Source: Comamonas sp. BIGb0124 (GTDB taxonomy: Bacteria > Pseudomonadota > Gammaproteobacteria > Burkholderiales > Burkholderiaceae_C). From it: a DNA stretch of 64,000 nt. The notes below the pieces were generated by a model. That model was not told the DNA's origin. It saw only the letters and a program-made list of their open reading frames with translations, and ran no database searches. The DNA lies in the NCBI RefSeq assembly GCF_003752175.1, contig NZ_RJVF01000009.1, positions 620,001 to 684,000 of the forward strand, given 5' to 3'. How positions within the stretch are numbered: the stretch's first letter is position 1; each line of letters starts with the position of its first letter. The position numbers were made by a program, and so were the translations under genes. Of the stretch, positions 62,414-64,000 are shown one piece after another.

Positions 62414-62806
62414 ATGACGGATACCTCTTCAACTCCCGATGTTGCCCACTTGCCGCTGCGGTCCGTGCCGCTCTACCGGCTGGCTCACGGCCGGACCGGC
62501 GACAAGGGCAACCGTTCCAACATCAGCGTCGTCGCCTGGCACCCGGCGTTGTGGCCCCTGCTGGTCGAACAGGTCACCGAGGAAGCGGTGGCACGCCAGT
62601 TCGCGGCGCGCCGGCCGGCCCGTGTCGTGCGTTACCTGCTGCCCCATCTGCAGGCGATGAACTTCGTCATCGACGAGGTGCTCGATGGCGGCGTGAACGA
62701 TGCCCTCAACCTCGACAGCCATGGCAAGTCGCTGTCCTTCCATTTGCTCGATCTGCCCATCGCGGTACCGGCCGCGCTGGCAGCGTTTCTCGCGGGGCCG
62801 CCTTGA
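62414..62806 (+). CDS. AtuA C-terminal-domain-like small protein
   Basis: A 130-aa protein matching the C-terminal domain of full-length AtuA. LYRLAHGRTGDKGNRSNISVVA is the family mark, followed by YLLPHLQAMNFVIDEVLDGGVNDALNLDSHGKSLSFHLLD (shown as the blocks FVIDEVLDGGV and LNLDSHGKSLSFHLL). It presumably associates with the product of the preceding gene to form the complete enzyme. Co-directional and probably co-transcribed. Confidence 0.85.
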   Translation: MTDTSSTPDVAHLPLRSVPLYRLAHGRTGDKGNRSNISVVAWHPALWPLLVEQVTEEAVARQFAARRPARVVRYLLPHLQAMNFVIDEVLDGGVNDALNLDSHGKSLSFHLLDLPIAVPAALAAFLAGPP

Positions 62807-62864
62807 GCGCGGCCATGCCCCACCGGTTCCGACAACCATAAACCCAGATCAGGAGACAAGACCC

Positions 62865-63860
62865 ATGAACCGTATTCCCCCACGCTCGATCCGCCGCCGC
62901 GCACTGGTCGCTGCCGCCGGACTGTGCGCCGGCCTGGCCGCCGCAGGCACTGCGCTGGCGCAGGATGCCTATCCCAACAAACCCATCACCTTCGTGGTCC
63001 CGTTTGCCGCAGGCAGTGCCACCGACCAGCTCGCGCGTGCCGTCGGCCAGTCGGTCACCACCGACGGCAAGCAGCCGGTGGTGGTGGACAACCGCGCCGG
63101 CGCCAGCGGCATGATCGCGGCACAGGCCGTGGCCCGTGCCGCGCCGGACGGCTACACGGTGCTCATCACCACGAATACCACCCACGCGGCCAACGAGCAC
63201 CTCTACCGCAAGCTGTCCTACGACCCGGTCAAGGACTTCGTGCCCGTGACCGGCCTGGGCAAGGGCGGCCAGGTGCTGGTGGTCAACGCACAGGCGCCGT
63301 TCAAGGACGTGGGCGAACTGCTGGCCGCCGCCCGCAAGGCGCCGGGCAAGCTGAGCTTCGGCAGCGGCAGTTCGTCCAGCCGCGTGGCCGGCGAGATGCT
63401 CAAGCAGCTCGCCGGTGTCGATATCCTGCACGTGCCGTACAAGAGCAACCCCATCGCCATCACCGACCTGCTGGGCGGCCAGATCGACATGATGATCACC
63501 GACACCTCCACCGGTGTGCCGCAGATCAAGGCCGGCAAGCTGCGGGCGCTGGGTTATTCCACGCAGAAACGCAGTGCCCAGTTGCCCGACGTGCCGACCA
63601 TCGCCGAAGCGGGTGTCAAGGGCTACGACATGGGCTACTGGTTCGCTGCGTATGTCCCGGCAGGCACGCCGGCCGCCGTCGTCGAGCGTCTGCGCGGTCT
63701 GCTGGTCCACGCCACGCAGAGCGACGGGGCCAAGTCCTTCTACGACATGGCAGGCTCCGAGGCCTGGACCACCACCTCGCAGGAACTGGCCGCTTTCCAG
63801 GCCGCCGAAACGCAGAAGTGGGGACAGGTCATCCGCGCCGCCGGCATCGAGCCCGAGTAA
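62865..63860 (+). CDS. Bug-family tripartite tricarboxylate transporter substrate-binding protein
   Basis: A 331-aa periplasmic protein with signal peptide (RRRALVAAAGLCAGLAAAGTALA, cleaved before QDAYP). The Bug fold is clear: YPNKPITFVVPFAAGSATDQ, VVDNRAGASGMIAAQAVARA, GKLSFGSGSSSSRVAGEML and VPYKSNPIAITDLLGGQID. Bug proteins bind carboxylates or aromatic acids for TctAB, whose genes are usually elsewhere, as here. AGGAG precedes the ATG. Position after the AtuA genes suggests it captures their substrate. Confidence 0.93.
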   Translation: MNRIPPRSIRRRALVAAAGLCAGLAAAGTALAQDAYPNKPITFVVPFAAGSATDQLARAVGQSVTTDGKQPVVVDNRAGASGMIAAQAVARAAPDGYTVLITTNTTHAANEHLYRKLSYDPVKDFVPVTGLGKGGQVLVVNAQAPFKDVGELLAAARKAPGKLSFGSGSSSSRVAGEMLKQLAGVDILHVPYKSNPIAITDLLGGQIDMMITDTSTGVPQIKAGKLRALGYSTQKRSAQLPDVPTIAEAGVKGYDMGYWFAAYVPAGTPAAVVERLRGLLVHATQSDGAKSFYDMAGSEAWTTTSQELAAFQAAETQKWGQVIRAAGIEPE

Positions 63861-63869
63861 GAGACCGAT

Positions 63870-63915
63870 CCGGGCCGAAGAGGCCCGGCTGCCATCACGC
63901 GTCGAAGCACGCGTG
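63870..63915. other. Two consecutive inverted repeats after the Bug gene
   Basis: CCGGGCC / GGCCCGG with a 5-nt loop (63870-63888) and CACGCGT / ACGCGTG with a 6-nt loop (63896-63915) follow the stop codon. Neither is followed by a T-run, so they may protect the 3' end or pause transcription rather than terminate strongly. The remaining bases to the window end show no gene. Confidence 0.45.
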
Positions 63916-64000
63916 ACCGTCCACCCGAGACACGCAAGACAGCGAAGTCGGCACCCGTCGGAAAACGCGCCCGAAAGAGAGCGCGAGGCCGGTCATGCGC

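Overview
The window comes from a high-GC chromosome, very probably a betaproteobacterium of the order Burkholderiales (Alcaligenaceae- or Comamonadaceae-like). The evidence is a Bug-type solute receptor, an AtuA-family pair, a tkt-gapA pair, a UrtABCDE/formamidase block, BKACE enzymes, and many LysR, TetR and GntR regulators next to small catabolic operons. I see no rRNA, tRNA, CRISPR array, prophage or insertion sequence. Almost all the DNA codes for chromosomal metabolic genes; one lipoprotein locus (28.5-31.1 kb) looks different.

Layout. 0-0.3 kb: tail of a TonB-dependent receptor and its terminator. 0.3-4.8 kb: LysR regulator divergent from a 2-hydroxyacid dehydrogenase, an RraA-like aldolase and a CitMHS carboxylate transporter. 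4.8-9.1 kb: TetR-controlled Gfo/Idh oxidoreductase, DUF993 aldolase-like protein and sugar isomerase; two matching 19-bp sites suggest the TetR operator. 9.1-13.5 kb: LuxR-type response regulator and a 1160-aa sensor whose N-terminus is a complete NCS1 nucleobase-type transporter fused through a Cys-rich linker to a hybrid histidine kinase. 13.7-21.5 kb, divergent: urtABCDE-like amide/urea ABC importer, aliphatic amidase, formamidase and FmdB. Together these look like an amide-nitrogen module with its own transporter-shaped sensor.

21.6-28.2 kb: housekeeping genes (SlyD-like isomerase, OhrR-type regulator, GAPDH, transketolase, MurU-like nucleotidyltransferase, cold-shock/DUF1294 protein). 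28.5-31.1 kb: lipoprotein with an LAS-type metallopeptidase C-terminus, split by a frameshift exactly at a G8 run. 31.2-39.3 kb: CstA/YbdD carbon import pair and two membrane PQQ-dependent dehydrogenases. 39.5-42.0 kb: LysR regulator and PepP. 42.0-46.1 kb: GntR regulator divergent from SDR, BKACE and an ACS-family transporter, a likely beta-hydroxy-acid catabolic operon. 46.2-49.8 kb: nitronate monooxygenase, LysR and a YbfB-type MFS. 49.8-55.6 kb: TetR divergent from a compact lipid-modification operon (chalcone-isomerase-like, FAD oxidoreductase, DUF1365, Cfa methyltransferase, SDR). 55.7-58.8 kb: FecBCD-type metal-chelate ABC importer behind a Fur-like site. 59.0-63.9 kb: UPF0149/SEC-C protein, LysR, an AtuA protein split into two genes, and a Bug receptor.

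The strongest leads are the NCS1-transporter/histidine-kinase fusion and its amide regulon, the G8 frameshift in the lipoprotein-peptidase, and the TetR-controlled Cfa/DUF1365 lipid cluster. All functional calls rest on reading the sequence and on recalled family knowledge; no database search was run.
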